A model generated the notes under the pieces. The model made no database searches and was not told the DNA's origin. It saw nothing but the letters and a program-made list of their open reading frames with translations. 64,000 bases of DNA from Thinopyrum elongatum (taxonomy: Eukaryota > Streptophyta > Magnoliopsida > Poales > Poaceae): the NCBI GenBank assembly GCA_011799875.1, contig CM022297.1, positions 368,667,551 through 368,731,550 of the forward strand, given 5' to 3'. Shown piece after piece: positions 55,072 through 64,000 of this stretch. Made by a program: the position numbers and the translations under genes. The stretch's first letter is position 1. The number at the start of each line of letters is the position of its first letter.

Positions 55072-57908
55072 TGTAACATCCCAAATTTTTAATTTGGAAT
55101 GTTATACATAGATCATTCACTGCATATCATATTTTATTGCATTTCGTTTTGCGATCCTCGAAAATTCTAAGCAACTCAAGGACCCACGGAGAGAGTTGGG
55201 GATTTCACCGTTTTCATATTTGAATTTTCTCAAATATTGAAACAGGGATCAATTTGGTTTAACTATTTTTCTCTCCGAAAATATTTCATATTAAAAATAT
55301 ATGAGAGGAGATAATATGACTTCTCCAAAATAAATGGAATATTGGAGGAAAAATATTAAAATCAAATAAATATTTTATTTGGATTTTTATTGCCATTTTA
55401 TTTGAATTTAGAAAAATATGCATTTTTCAAAATTGCATTAGAGTCCCAAATAAATGTTTACCTTGTCCGGGAGATTTTTAGAGGACGGGGAAAATTTATT
55501 TCGGGAATTTTGGAGTCCGTTTAGTATTTCTTTTATTTGTTTTTCTGCGCGGAATTATTTAAAAAAAAAAAAAAACTCCGCCGGACCGAACTGGGCCGAA
55601 GCCCAGCCGGCCCAGCAGGCCGCCGCCGCCTTCGCGTCCCGTGCCGGAGACGGACTCGCCGGAGGAGTCCGCCGCCGCCGCGCCTCCGCCCCGTCGCCCC
55701 CTCGCCCAAGCCACCCCCTCCCCCCTTAAATAGCCGACCCGGGGCCCCCCCCTGGAGCCCCAAGCCGCCGCCGCCGCCTGCCCTCGCCGCTGCTGCTGCC
55801 GCTGCCGCCGCGCCGCCTCGCTCGCCGCGCCAGCCGCCGCCGCTCGCCGCCGAGCCGCCGCACGCCGCCGCCGCCCGCGTCGCGCCGCCCGCCGCGCCGC
55901 GCCGCCGCCCCGCGCCGCACCCCGCCGTCCCGCCGGAGCCCCGCCGGAGGTAGCCGCCGCCGCCTCAGTTTTCGCGAGAAAACCGATCGGTTTTGTTTAA
56001 ACCCTAGATCTAGGTTCGGTTTTTTTTTTTAAATACCGGTTTATTCTTTTTAGATCGGTTTTCCGTCGGTTTAGTTATTTAGCGGACGTTCGTCCGTATG
56101 TTCGTTTTAACGAACGGTTTTCACCGTTTAACCGCAGACAGCGAACGTTCGTTCGTTAGCCTGTTCGTTAGTTTTCTTTTTCTCGGATTTTCCGCGATTA
56201 TTTTCGATCGCGATTTCTGATCCGATTTTCGTTTTAGTATAACTTTTCGCTCGTTTGTCGGAATCAGGCGATTCAAGCGCCTAGATCTTCGTCTCGAAGC
56301 CCTCTTTCTGTTTAACCAACTTAAACAAGTTTTTGCTACTGTAAAATTTGACTTTAGTCCAGATTAGTAATCGAAGCTTGTTTCTTTCGCAGTTTGAGTT
56401 TCGTTGCTCCGTTTGATTTGATTCTTTTTGCAAACCGGAGTTCTTCAGTTGAACTTTCTGGTTAGGTCTTCTCATTTGGATTTTACCCGTGCATCTTCGC
56501 TTGATTGCTTATGTATGCTATTGTTTGTTTGCGATAGAATTCCCGGAGTGCGAAGCGTGCTACTACGAGTCCCTAGGATTTGCAGATCGTCAGCAAGGCA
56601 AGTAACACATTGATCATACTTCTTCGTTACCCAGTTTTTATGCATTAGTTTCGACCCTCAAATATTGCATGACTAGGATGTGATTAACTTGTGGGTTTTG
56701 GGAAGTAGATGATGAGGTAGAACCTATTGCCCTTTTATTATAAAACCCTTGGGAGTTACTTCCACGCTATGCTTATGTTGCCATGCTATGCTCGTAGACG
56801 TGGATTGGGTTTTGAGTGTATCCATGACAGATGTGAGATTTTAATTAATGGTTCAACTTAAGGTGGCAACTTTAATACACATCTGGGTGGATTGCTTGTT
56901 TGGGCACCTGGGGATATACCAGTGTTGTCCTAGGAGATCCCGGGGATATACCGTGTGATCCTCCTACGGTCCGCCACCCAGGCTCAAAGGGATCATAAGA
57001 TTATTCATGCTAGAAACTTCCGTGTGCAGCCACAAGCTATTATGGGCTCTAGCATAGTTGAGTATGTTACATGACCTCTTTCAGTGGTAGGCTAGCAGAT
57101 GTAGGGGAAAGTAGGTGTAACGGTCTACCCAGAGTAAAGAGTAAATGTTTCTGAAAGACTGTGTCTCGGTCATCCGTTTCTCAAACACCATGTAGTGCGA
57201 GAAATCCAACGGAGGAGATCGAGTCTTGTGGGGAAAAGTGCACAAACCTCTGCAGAGTGTACAAACTGATCATGATTAGCCGTGTCCCCGGTTATGGACA
57301 TCTTGAGTATCTGGTTCTTGGATCATCATATTGAATCCCATCACTCTAAATTAATTTGTTGGGATTAATAATTACTTTTAATTGGGATTGAGAGGGGGAT
57401 TTACCTTCTCAATGTTCAACAACCACCATGATAGTTAAATAAAATATATTCCTTTGTTGTAGGGGAAAAATTGGCTTTTCGCAAAACAGTATAACACTAG
57501 AGCTTTTCCACCAGCCAAATATGCATGTAGTATTAGCAATTATTCTGTTCATTGCTCTACTGTGTTATATTGCCAGCATATTCCATGTGCTGACCCGTTT
57601 CGGGCTGCAACGTATCATGTTGCAGACTTTTCAGACGAAGAGTAAGGTGTGCTAGGTCGTTGTCGTGCACTCAGCTATGCCGTTGGAGTTGATGGACTCA
57701 CTTTATCTTCCAAGCCTTCCGCTGTTATCTTATTTAGATGGCCTTAAGCCATATTTATTGTAATCAGTTCTCTTTTGAGACATTCGATGTAATAAGTGTG
57801 TGATTGCACTCTGTTATAAATCCTTCGAGTACTGTGTGTGTCAGCATTACCGATCCAGGGATGACACTTGAACACAGAGATTCGATCCATTCGGATCGGG
57901 TCGCTACA
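55072..57908 (+). repeat. Chromovirus 5' LTR
   Basis: This 2,837-base LTR begins TGTAACATCCCAAATTTTTA and ends GGGTCGCTACA. The first 480 bases are AT-rich. Then come a poly-A tract (55561-55575) and a CCG-rich region (55585-55960), preceded by a TATA-like TTAAATAG at 55726-55733. The rest is mixed. Frames inside the CCG-rich stretch are composition artefacts. Confidence 0.92.
55726..55733 (+). promoter_or_regulatory. TATA-like box in the chromovirus LTR
   Basis: TTAAATAG inside an otherwise C-rich stretch (CCCCCCTTAAATAGCCGACC). It is the best core-promoter candidate in this LTR. Transcripts would begin in the CCG-rich block. Confidence 0.5.
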
Positions 57909-57912
57909 GAGA

Positions 57913-57924
57913 TGGTATCAGAGC
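57913..57924 (+). other. Primer binding site of the chromovirus
   Basis: TGGTATCAGAGC lies four bases after the LTR end. It is the initiator Met-tRNA-type PBS, normal for Tekay-clade elements. Confidence 0.85.
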
Positions 57925-58016
57925 ACACGCTGACTATAGGACACGACCACTAAGAAAAGCCATAGGTCACTCTTCTCTACTCATTTCTGACTTCTCTCCA
58001 TCTTCTATTCTCTAGG

Positions 58017-58760
58017 ATGGCAGACTCAAGGAACAAGTTTACACAACCGGATGAAGACACACCTTTTGGACGACACTTGAAGGAAGTCACTAGGTACCTG
58101 AACATCGGAATACCAAGCTTCACCGGGACCTACACCGCCACTGTACCAGAAGAGGAGCGTTGGATGATTCGAGTTCAAATTCCAGGAAGGACATTCACGC
58201 CAGTTACGGAGCCCATAGAGTTTTCCTTTGATGCACCAACCTGGAGTCTAGGAAAGAGCATGGCAGCCCACATCGCCATGGGACGCATCGGCGAAGTGTA
58301 TCACAAGGATCTTAAGGACACGATCTACCAGTTATGTGGGCGCCGAGATGAACAATGGGAGATGATCAGCACCCGGAGGGACAGGTCCATTGCAGCTTTC
58401 ATCCAGGAGTTAAACCAGCACATTCGTCGACAGGAGAACCAGATGTGTGCAAGCATGATAGATTTGAAGAAGGTGATGACCAGGAACATGGAGCTAGAAG
58501 AGGAACTCAAGTCTACACGCGATGGATACGAGGAGGAAATCGCAATACTAGTGGAGAAGAATGACGACCTGACAAGGAAACTAGGAGTATTCATGGGAGA
58601 CCCCGCGCCCGGAGAAGAAGACGACGAACCTGAGGAAATTCGATCTGAAGACTACATCATCATCGACGACACCGACTCCGACCCCGACAGTAGTGATGAT
58701 GATTATGAAGACGAAGCTGGAGCGGATATCATGGAGTCTTCCACCGATCAAAATTTCTAG
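58017..58760 (+). CDS. Extra ORF upstream of gag-pol, 247 residues, intact
   Basis: The open frame starts MADSRNKFTQPDEDTPFGRH and stops at 58758-58760. Its first 100 residues include a conserved-looking ERWMIRVQIPGRTFTPVTEP segment, then AAHIAMGRIGEVYHKDL. The strand/helix pattern is weakly reminiscent of small RNA-binding folds; this is an impression, not an assignment. Residues 120-195 form a charged coiled coil (RRQENQMCASMIDLKKVMTR, then NMELEEELKSTRDGYEEEI). The C-terminus is strongly acidic (DDTDSDPDSSDDDYEDEAG). It lies 108 bases after the LTR and 200 bases before gag. It is intact although pol is broken. I recognise no named family. It could be translated from the genomic RNA before Gag or from a spliced RNA. 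Confidence 0.7.
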   Translation: MADSRNKFTQPDEDTPFGRHLKEVTRYLNIGIPSFTGTYTATVPEEERWMIRVQIPGRTFTPVTEPIEFSFDAPTWSLGKSMAAHIAMGRIGEVYHKDLKDTIYQLCGRRDEQWEMISTRRDRSIAAFIQELNQHIRRQENQMCASMIDLKKVMTRNMELEEELKSTRDGYEEEIAILVEKNDDLTRKLGVFMGDPAPGEEDDEPEEIRSEDYIIIDDTDSDPDSSDDDYEDEAGADIMESSTDQNF

Positions 58761-58960
58761 ATGACCACCATATTATCATTAGTGTTTTCCCCATGTAAAT
58801 AGTAATAGTCCGAGCACTTTTGTAACGGTAGTTAGATCGATTGTATGCTCTTGCTTGAATTGAGTGGTGTGTTATGAATGTGTTTGTCTTATGTGCATAT
58901 GGGTAGTGCTTTCTCACTAGACCTTACTCTATTCTAATCTCTTCCCTCTAAACCCATCAG

Positions 58961-60976
58961 ATGCCTCCGAGACGCGACACCGGATTTGTTTTCCCACCGG
59001 AGCTCACTCAGTTGATTCAACAGCAGAATACCCTGATGCAGCTACTAGTTCAGAACCAAGGCAACAACAACAACAACAACAACCCACCGCCACCACCACC
59101 AGTTGACAACTTAGCCCGTTTTCTGAGGTTGCAGCCGCCGGTGTTTTCCAGTAGCACCGAGCCAATAGTTGCGGATGACTGGCTACGCAGGATTGGAAGG
59201 GAGTTGACCACCGCAGGATGCACAGACGCTGAGAAGGTGCGTTTTGCCACACATCAATTGGATGGACCCGCCGCCTCATGGTGGGAAAATTACATAGCCA
59301 CATTCCCTATAGCCAATGTCACTTGGGATCAGTTTCAGCAAGCTTTCCGCACTGCACATGTCTCAGCAGGAGCTATGAGCATGAAGAAGCGTGAGTTTCG
59401 CAACTTACGCCAGGGAAACCGTACCGTGGGGCAGTACGTGGATGAGTTCAGTAAATTAGCTCGCTATGCCCCGGATGATGTGGCCACTGATGCCGCGAAG
59501 CAGGAGAAGTTTATGGAAGGGTTGAATGATGAGCTGAGTATGCAGTTGATGGTGGCAACATTCAACAACTACCAGGAGTTGGTAGACAAAGCTCTTATGA
59601 TTGAAGGGAAGCAGCAGCAGATTGATAGCCGCAAGAGGAAGTATGGACAAGGGAAGTTCAACTCAGGAGCTCAGCAGAAGCCCCGGTTCACCCCGAACTC
59701 GGGAGGGCTTGTTCATAACCATGGAGGTCATAACCACAATGGAGGAAGTTCACACAACCATAATGGCCACCAGAATGGAAATGGACATGGAGCAGGCAGT
59801 AATCAGAACCGCTCTAACCCAGCCACACCCGCCAAGAAGGATCAAAGCCACGTTACCTGTTTCAAGTGCGGGAAGACTGGACATTATGCCAACGAATGTC
59901 CAGAATTGAAGAACGGCAATGGTAATGGAAGCGCTGGGAAGAAGCCCAATCCATTCAACCGAGGACAAGTGAACCACGTGAACGTGGAGGAGGTTGAGGA
60001 GCAGCCTGATGCAGTTATCGGTAAGTTTTTGGTTAAGTCTTTTACTGCAATTGTTCTTTTCGATACTGGTGCATCGCATTCATACATATCAAGGGGATTC
60101 GTGGATAAGTATAAGTTTCCCACTAAGGTACTTAGGACACCCATGTTAGTAAGATCACCCGGTGCGGAGTATATGGCAAGACAAGGATGTTTTCAGATGC
60201 CATTGATCATTGGAAGTCATGTTTTCCCCTCAGACCTGATAGTTTTGAAGTCACAAGGATTGGATGTGATACTAGGCATGGATTGGCTATCGATGTATGG
60301 AGGAAGCATCGATTGTGCGAGTAAGTCGATTTCGCTTACCACCCCGGAGGGAAAAAGGATCAAGTATGTATCTAGGCATGTGCCTAGAAGGAGCCAAGTA
60401 AATTCTCTCACGGGAGTTGTTCAGGAGGAGGTGCCTATTGTGAAAGATTACCCGGATGTATTTCCAGAGGAGTTACCAGGCATGCCGCCGGATCGAGACA
60501 TTGAATTCTTGATAGAGTTGTTGCCAGGCACCGGACCAATATCAAAGAGACCATACCGGATGCCCGCAAATGATCTGGAGGAGATTAAGAAGCAGATCAA
60601 GGAATTATTGGAGAAAGGTTACATTCGACGAAGTTCATCACAGTGGGGAGCCCCAGTGCTCTTAGTTGAGAAGAAGGATGGATCCTTGAGAATGGTTGTT
60701 GATTATCGCGCATTGAATGAAGTGACGATTAAGAACAAGTACCCACTGCCAATGATTAATGATTTGTTTGATCAGTTGCAAGGAGCTAAAGTGTTCTCCA
60801 AGATCGATCTGAGATCAGGGTATCACCAGCTGAAGATCCGAGAACAGGATATACCTAAGACAGCCTTCACCACCCGGTATGGGCTATATGAGTACACAGT
60901 TATGTCATTTGGATTGACTAATGCCCCTGCCTATTTCATGAATGATGAACAAGGTGTTCATGGAGTTCTTGGATAA
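58961..60976 (+). pseudogene. Chromovirus gag, protease and N-terminal RT
   Basis: ATG 58961 starts [20 protein letters not shown]. In order: a Gln/Asn/Pro-rich N-terminus, the retrotransposon Gag domain ([20 protein letters not shown]), a His/Asn/Gly-rich linker, a CCHC knuckle ([15 protein letters not shown], near 59860), protease ([12 protein letters not shown] near 60058), then RT from [20 protein letters not shown] with [21 protein letters not shown] two-base deletion near 60940 throws the frame out just before the RT catalytic motif and the frame ends at 60976. Up to that point it is fully open. Confidence 0.92.
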
Positions 60977-61952
60977 GTTTGTCGTGGTGTTCATTGATGA
61001 TATCTTGGTATACTCAAAGAATGAAGAGGAGCACAAGGAGCATCTGCGTTTAGTTCTCGAGAAGCTCAGGGAACATCAGTTGTATGCCAAGTTCAGCAAA
61101 TGTGAGTTTTGGTTGAAGGAAGTTGGATTTCTTGGACATGTTATATCGGGCGAAGGTATAGCAGTAGACCCCACTAAGGTTCAGTCCGTCACTGAGTGGT
61201 TGGCACCCACCTCAGTAGGGGAGATCCGCAGTTTTCTTGGACTTGCAGGATATTATCGGAGATTTATCGAGAATTTTTCCAAGATTGCGAAGCCTATGAC
61301 GGAGTTACTGAAGAAGGACACTAAGTTCAAATGGACAGATGAATGTGAGGCAAGTTTTCAGGAACTGAAGAAATGTTTGGTTACAGCCCCAGTTCTGATT
61401 CTGCCAGATATACGCAAGGATTTCCAAGTGTATTGCGACGCTTCTCGCTTAGGACTGGGAGGAGTACTTATGCAGGAAGGAAGAGTTGTTTCATATGCCT
61501 CACGTCAGCTTCGGCCGCATGAGTTGAATTATGCCACGCATGACTTGGAGTTAGCAGCTGTAGTTCATGCACTTAAGACTTGGAGACATTTTCTTATTGG
61601 GAATCGTTGTGATGTGTACACGGATCACAAGAGCTTGAAGTATATTTTCACTCAGAAGGAGCTGAACCTCAGGCAGAGGAGATGGTTGGAACTTATAAAG
61701 GATTATGATATGAAGTTGCATTATCATCCAGGAAAAGCCAATGTCGTAGCAGACGCTTTGAGCCGGAAAAGTTATGTCAATACCCTCAAAAGCGGAGGTT
61801 TACCAAAGGGGTTATCCGAAGATCTCAGGGAGTTTCGTTTGGGGATAGTCCCTAGAGGTTTTGTTGCAGTTATGGAAGTTCAGTCAACATTATTGGGAAG
61901 GATTCGAGAAGCTCAGAAAGAGGACAAAGAAATTGCCGAGAATAAAGGATAG
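60942..61952 (+). pseudogene. Chromovirus RT (C-terminal) and RNase H
   Basis: The second frame resumes RT with FIDD in [16 protein letters not shown] (60985-61020 region), the catalytic motif of plant chromoviruses. RNase H follows ([15 protein letters not shown] with the first Asp, then ELAAVVHAL and [11 protein letters not shown]). A one-base insertion near 61940 shifts the frame again, so this frame closes at 61952. The two frames overlap only because of the indels; no programmed shift site is evident. Confidence 0.9.
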
Positions 61953-63366
61953 AATGCGCAAAGGAAAAGCCCAAGGTTTTCATGAAGATGAGCGCGACAC
62001 CTTATGGTTTGAGGACCGTGTGTATGTACCCAATAATGCCGAGATCAGGAAGTTGATACTATAGGAGGCTCATGACTCGCCATACTCGATACACCCCGGA
62101 AACACCAAGATGTATTTGGACTTAAAAGAGCGTTTCTGGTGGACGGGTATGAAGAGGGATATTGCTGAGTATGTAGCCGTATGTGATGTATGTCAGAGAG
62201 TGAAGGCAGAGCATCAGAAGCCCGCAGGATTGCTACAGCCTATGCCAATACCCGAATGGAAGTGGGATAAGCTTGGCATGGATTTCATCACCGGATTACC
62301 CAGGACCCGATCAGGATATGATTCTATCTGGGTAGTAGTGGATCGGTTGACCAAAGTAGCTCACTTTATCCCAGTGAAAACCACATATACGAGTGCGAAG
62401 TTGGCCAAGATATATATGACCAGGATCGTATGTCTGCACGGAGTTCCGAGGACCATCGTATCAGATAGAGGAACCCAGTTTACTTCAAAGTTTTGGCGCC
62501 AACTACACCAGACATTGGGAACCAGGCTAGAGTTTAGTACAGCTTTTCATCCGCAGACAGATGGACAGACCGAGAGAGTCAATCAGATTCTGGAGGACAT
62601 GTTAAGAGCTTGTGCGCTAGATTATGGATCTAGTTGGGATGACAATTTGCCCTACGCGGAGTTCTCATACAACAACAGCTACCAAGCCAGTTTGAAGATG
62701 GCACTTTTCGAGGCTTTGTATGGAAGGAGGTGCAGAACACCGTTGATGTGGGATGAAGTTGGAGACCGTCAGTTGTTTGAACCGGATTTGATTAAGGAAT
62801 CCGAAGAGAAGGTTAAGCTGATTCGAGATAGACTGAAAGTAGCCCAGTCCAGACAGAAGAGTTATGCCGACCCAAAACGCAAGGAGGTAACCTATGAAGT
62901 CGGAGACAGAGCATATCTACGAGTATCACCCTTACGAGGAGTGAAACATTTTGGAGTTAAAGGAAAGTTAGCCCCGAGGTTTGTAGGACCATACCGAGTA
63001 TTGGAACGTATGGGTGAAGTTGCCTACAAGTTGGAATTGCCCGGAGGACTGTCAGGAGTTCATGATGTGTTTCACGTTTCCCAGTTGAAGAAGTGCCATG
63101 CGGAGATGGCTGATATTTCTCTAAGAGATACAGTGCCCCTAGAAGCAATTCAATTGGATAGTGATCTAACCTACGAGGAGAAACCCGTCAAGATTCTCGA
63201 GTTTGCCAGCCGAGTTACACGCAACAAAGTTATCAAGTTTTGCAAAGTTCAGTGGAGTCACCATACCGAAGATGAAGCCACCTGGGAGCGCGAAGAAGAC
63301 CTCCGGAAGGACCACCCACACCTATTTTCTAGCCAACCCGAATCTCGAGGGCGAGATTCATCTTAA
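61941..63366 (+). pseudogene. Chromovirus integrase with C-terminal chromodomain
   Basis: The frame continues after the 61940 shift. A TAG at 62062-62064 stops it within the integrase N-terminus. From 62110 the frame is open to 63366. The catalytic residues are in MDFITGLPR (first Asp), VSDRGTQF (second Asp) and TDGQTERVNQ (Glu). The CDVCQ zinc part is at 62185. The C-terminus contains a GPYRVLERMGEVAYKLELP block and a chromodomain (about 63165-63320: KILEFASRVTRNKVIKFCKV, then WSHHTEDEATWEREEDL). Chromodomains steer insertion to chromatin marks. The complete DDE triad contrasts with the broken start. Confidence 0.92.
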
Positions 63367-63378
63367 GGGGGGTAGGTT
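63365..63378 (+). other. Chromovirus polypurine tract
   Basis: AAGGGGGGTAGG directly precedes the TG of the 3' LTR at 63379. The integrase stop lies at 63364-63366, so it overlaps this tract. Confidence 0.8.
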
Positions 63379-64000
63379 TGTAACATCCCAAATTTTTAAT
63401 TTGGAATGTTATACATAGATCATTCACTGCATATCATATTTTATTGCATTTCGTTTTGTGATCCTCGAAAATTCTAAGCAACTCAAGGACCCACGGAGAG
63501 AGTTGGGGATTTCACCGTTTTCATATTTGAATTTTCTCAAATATTGAAACAGGGATCAATTTGGTTTAACTATTTTTCTCTCCGAAAATATTTCATATTA
63601 AAAATATATGAGAGGAGATAATATGACTTCTCCAAAATAAATGGAATATTGGAGGAAAAATATTAAAATCAAATAATTATTTTATTTGGATTTTTATTGC
63701 CATTTTATTTGAATTTAGAAAAATATGCATTTTTCAAAATTGCATTAGAGTCCCAAATAAATGTTTACCTTGTCCGGGAGATTTTTAGAGGACGGGGAAA
63801 ATTTATTTCGGGAATTTTGGAGTCCGTTTAGTATTTCTTTTATTTGTTTTTCTGCGCGGAATTATAAAAAAAAAAAAAAAAAACTCCGCCGGACCGAACT
63901 GGGCCGAAGCCCAGCCGGCCCAGCAGGCCGCCGCCGCCTTCGCGTCCCGTGCCGGAGACGGACTCGCCGGAGGAGTCCGCCGCCGCCGCGCCTCCGCCCC
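63379..64000 (+). repeat. Chromovirus 3' LTR (partial)
   Basis: These 622 bases repeat 55072-55692. Differences seen: C to T at CGTTTTG(C/T)GATCC, A to T in CAAATAA(A/T)TATT, TT to AA at the start of the poly-A tract, and one additional A. The window ends inside the CCG-rich part. Confidence 0.92.

Larger units (their letters stand above)
55072..64000 (+). mobile_element. Tekay-type chromovirus (Ty3-gypsy), 3' LTR cut by the window end
   Basis: Order: 5' LTR 55072-57908, PBS 57913-57924, extra ORF 58017-58760, gag-pol 58961-63366 (gag, CCHC, protease, RT, RNase H, integrase, chromodomain), polypurine tract and 3' LTR from 63379. The C-terminal chromodomain marks a chromovirus; the order and wording fit the Tekay/Del clade. 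The 3' LTR portion shown (622 bases) matches the 5' LTR except for about four bases and poly-A length, so the insertion is recent. It lies in the Sabrina-B protease region; GGAAT (55067-55071) would be the left target duplication. Confidence 0.92.

Noticed and set aside
55537..55953. Long Pro/Ala/Arg-rich frames in the chromovirus LTR
   Set aside because: They come from CCG repeats in three frames and on both strands; this is composition, not coding.
60942..60976. Programmed ribosomal frameshift in the chromovirus pol
   Set aside because: The two frames overlap only briefly at a point inside RT, where a shift would not separate functional units; no slippery heptamer is seen. A two-base deletion explains it.

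Overview
The window is a nested block of transposable elements of the kind that fills large cereal genomes. I see no host gene, rRNA, tRNA or CRISPR. The organism is most likely wheat, Aegilops or a close Triticeae relative. The evidence is a BARE/Angela/WIS-type Copia element, Sabrina/WHAM-type Athila-lineage Gypsy elements, Tat-lineage Gypsy elements with a second RNase H, a Tekay-type chromovirus and two long CACTA transposons. Family names come from recognised sequence; no database search was run.

Layout, left to right. (1) 1-7214: a minus-strand BARE/Angela-type Copia element, entered inside its 3' LTR, with polyprotein remnant 289-4272 and 5' LTR 5503-7214. (2) 7215-14661: the right part of a CACTA-like transposon (CACTA1) carrying a multi-exon gene of unknown function with a repeatedly duplicated exon, ending in a CACTAC-type terminus. 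(3) 14662-18175: the 3' end of a plus-strand Gypsy element (element D) that carries an antisense, intron-containing gene of the putative gypsy-type transposon family, then an LTR at 17726-18175. (4) 18176-20503 and 30849-32605: pol of a plus-strand Sabrina/WHAM-type element (Sabrina-A), split by (5) 20504-30848: a minus-strand Tat-lineage Gypsy element (E1) with target duplication AACAC. (6) 32606-34082: a Sabrina LTR, followed by PBS and gag of a second Sabrina unit (Sabrina-B, 34083-34507 and 54215-55071). (7) 34508-54209: a plus-strand Tat-lineage element (E2) with target duplication CCGAT, inserted in Sabrina-B gag. E2 carries a degenerate antisense B3-domain gene and is itself split by (8) 37479-46357: an 8.9-kb CACTA transposon (CACTA2) with target duplication AAG. 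(9) 55072-64000: a Tekay-type chromovirus inserted in the Sabrina-B protease region, with an extra intact ORF before gag-pol and its 3' LTR running off the window.

Insertion order follows from the nesting: Sabrina first, then D, E1, E2 and the chromovirus into it, CACTA1 into D, BARE into CACTA1, and CACTA2 into E2. Hand comparison of LTR pairs agrees: E1 and E2 LTRs differ by about 6 percent over the parts compared, while the chromovirus LTRs differ at about four bases in 620. Every gag-pol seen here is broken. The most unusual content is the non-retroviral cargo: antisense genes with their own TATA boxes in the 3' regions of the Gypsy elements, an in-frame TAG shared by both Tat elements before reverse transcriptase, a GRF-zinc-finger-like gene in CACTA2, and the extra ORF of the chromovirus.
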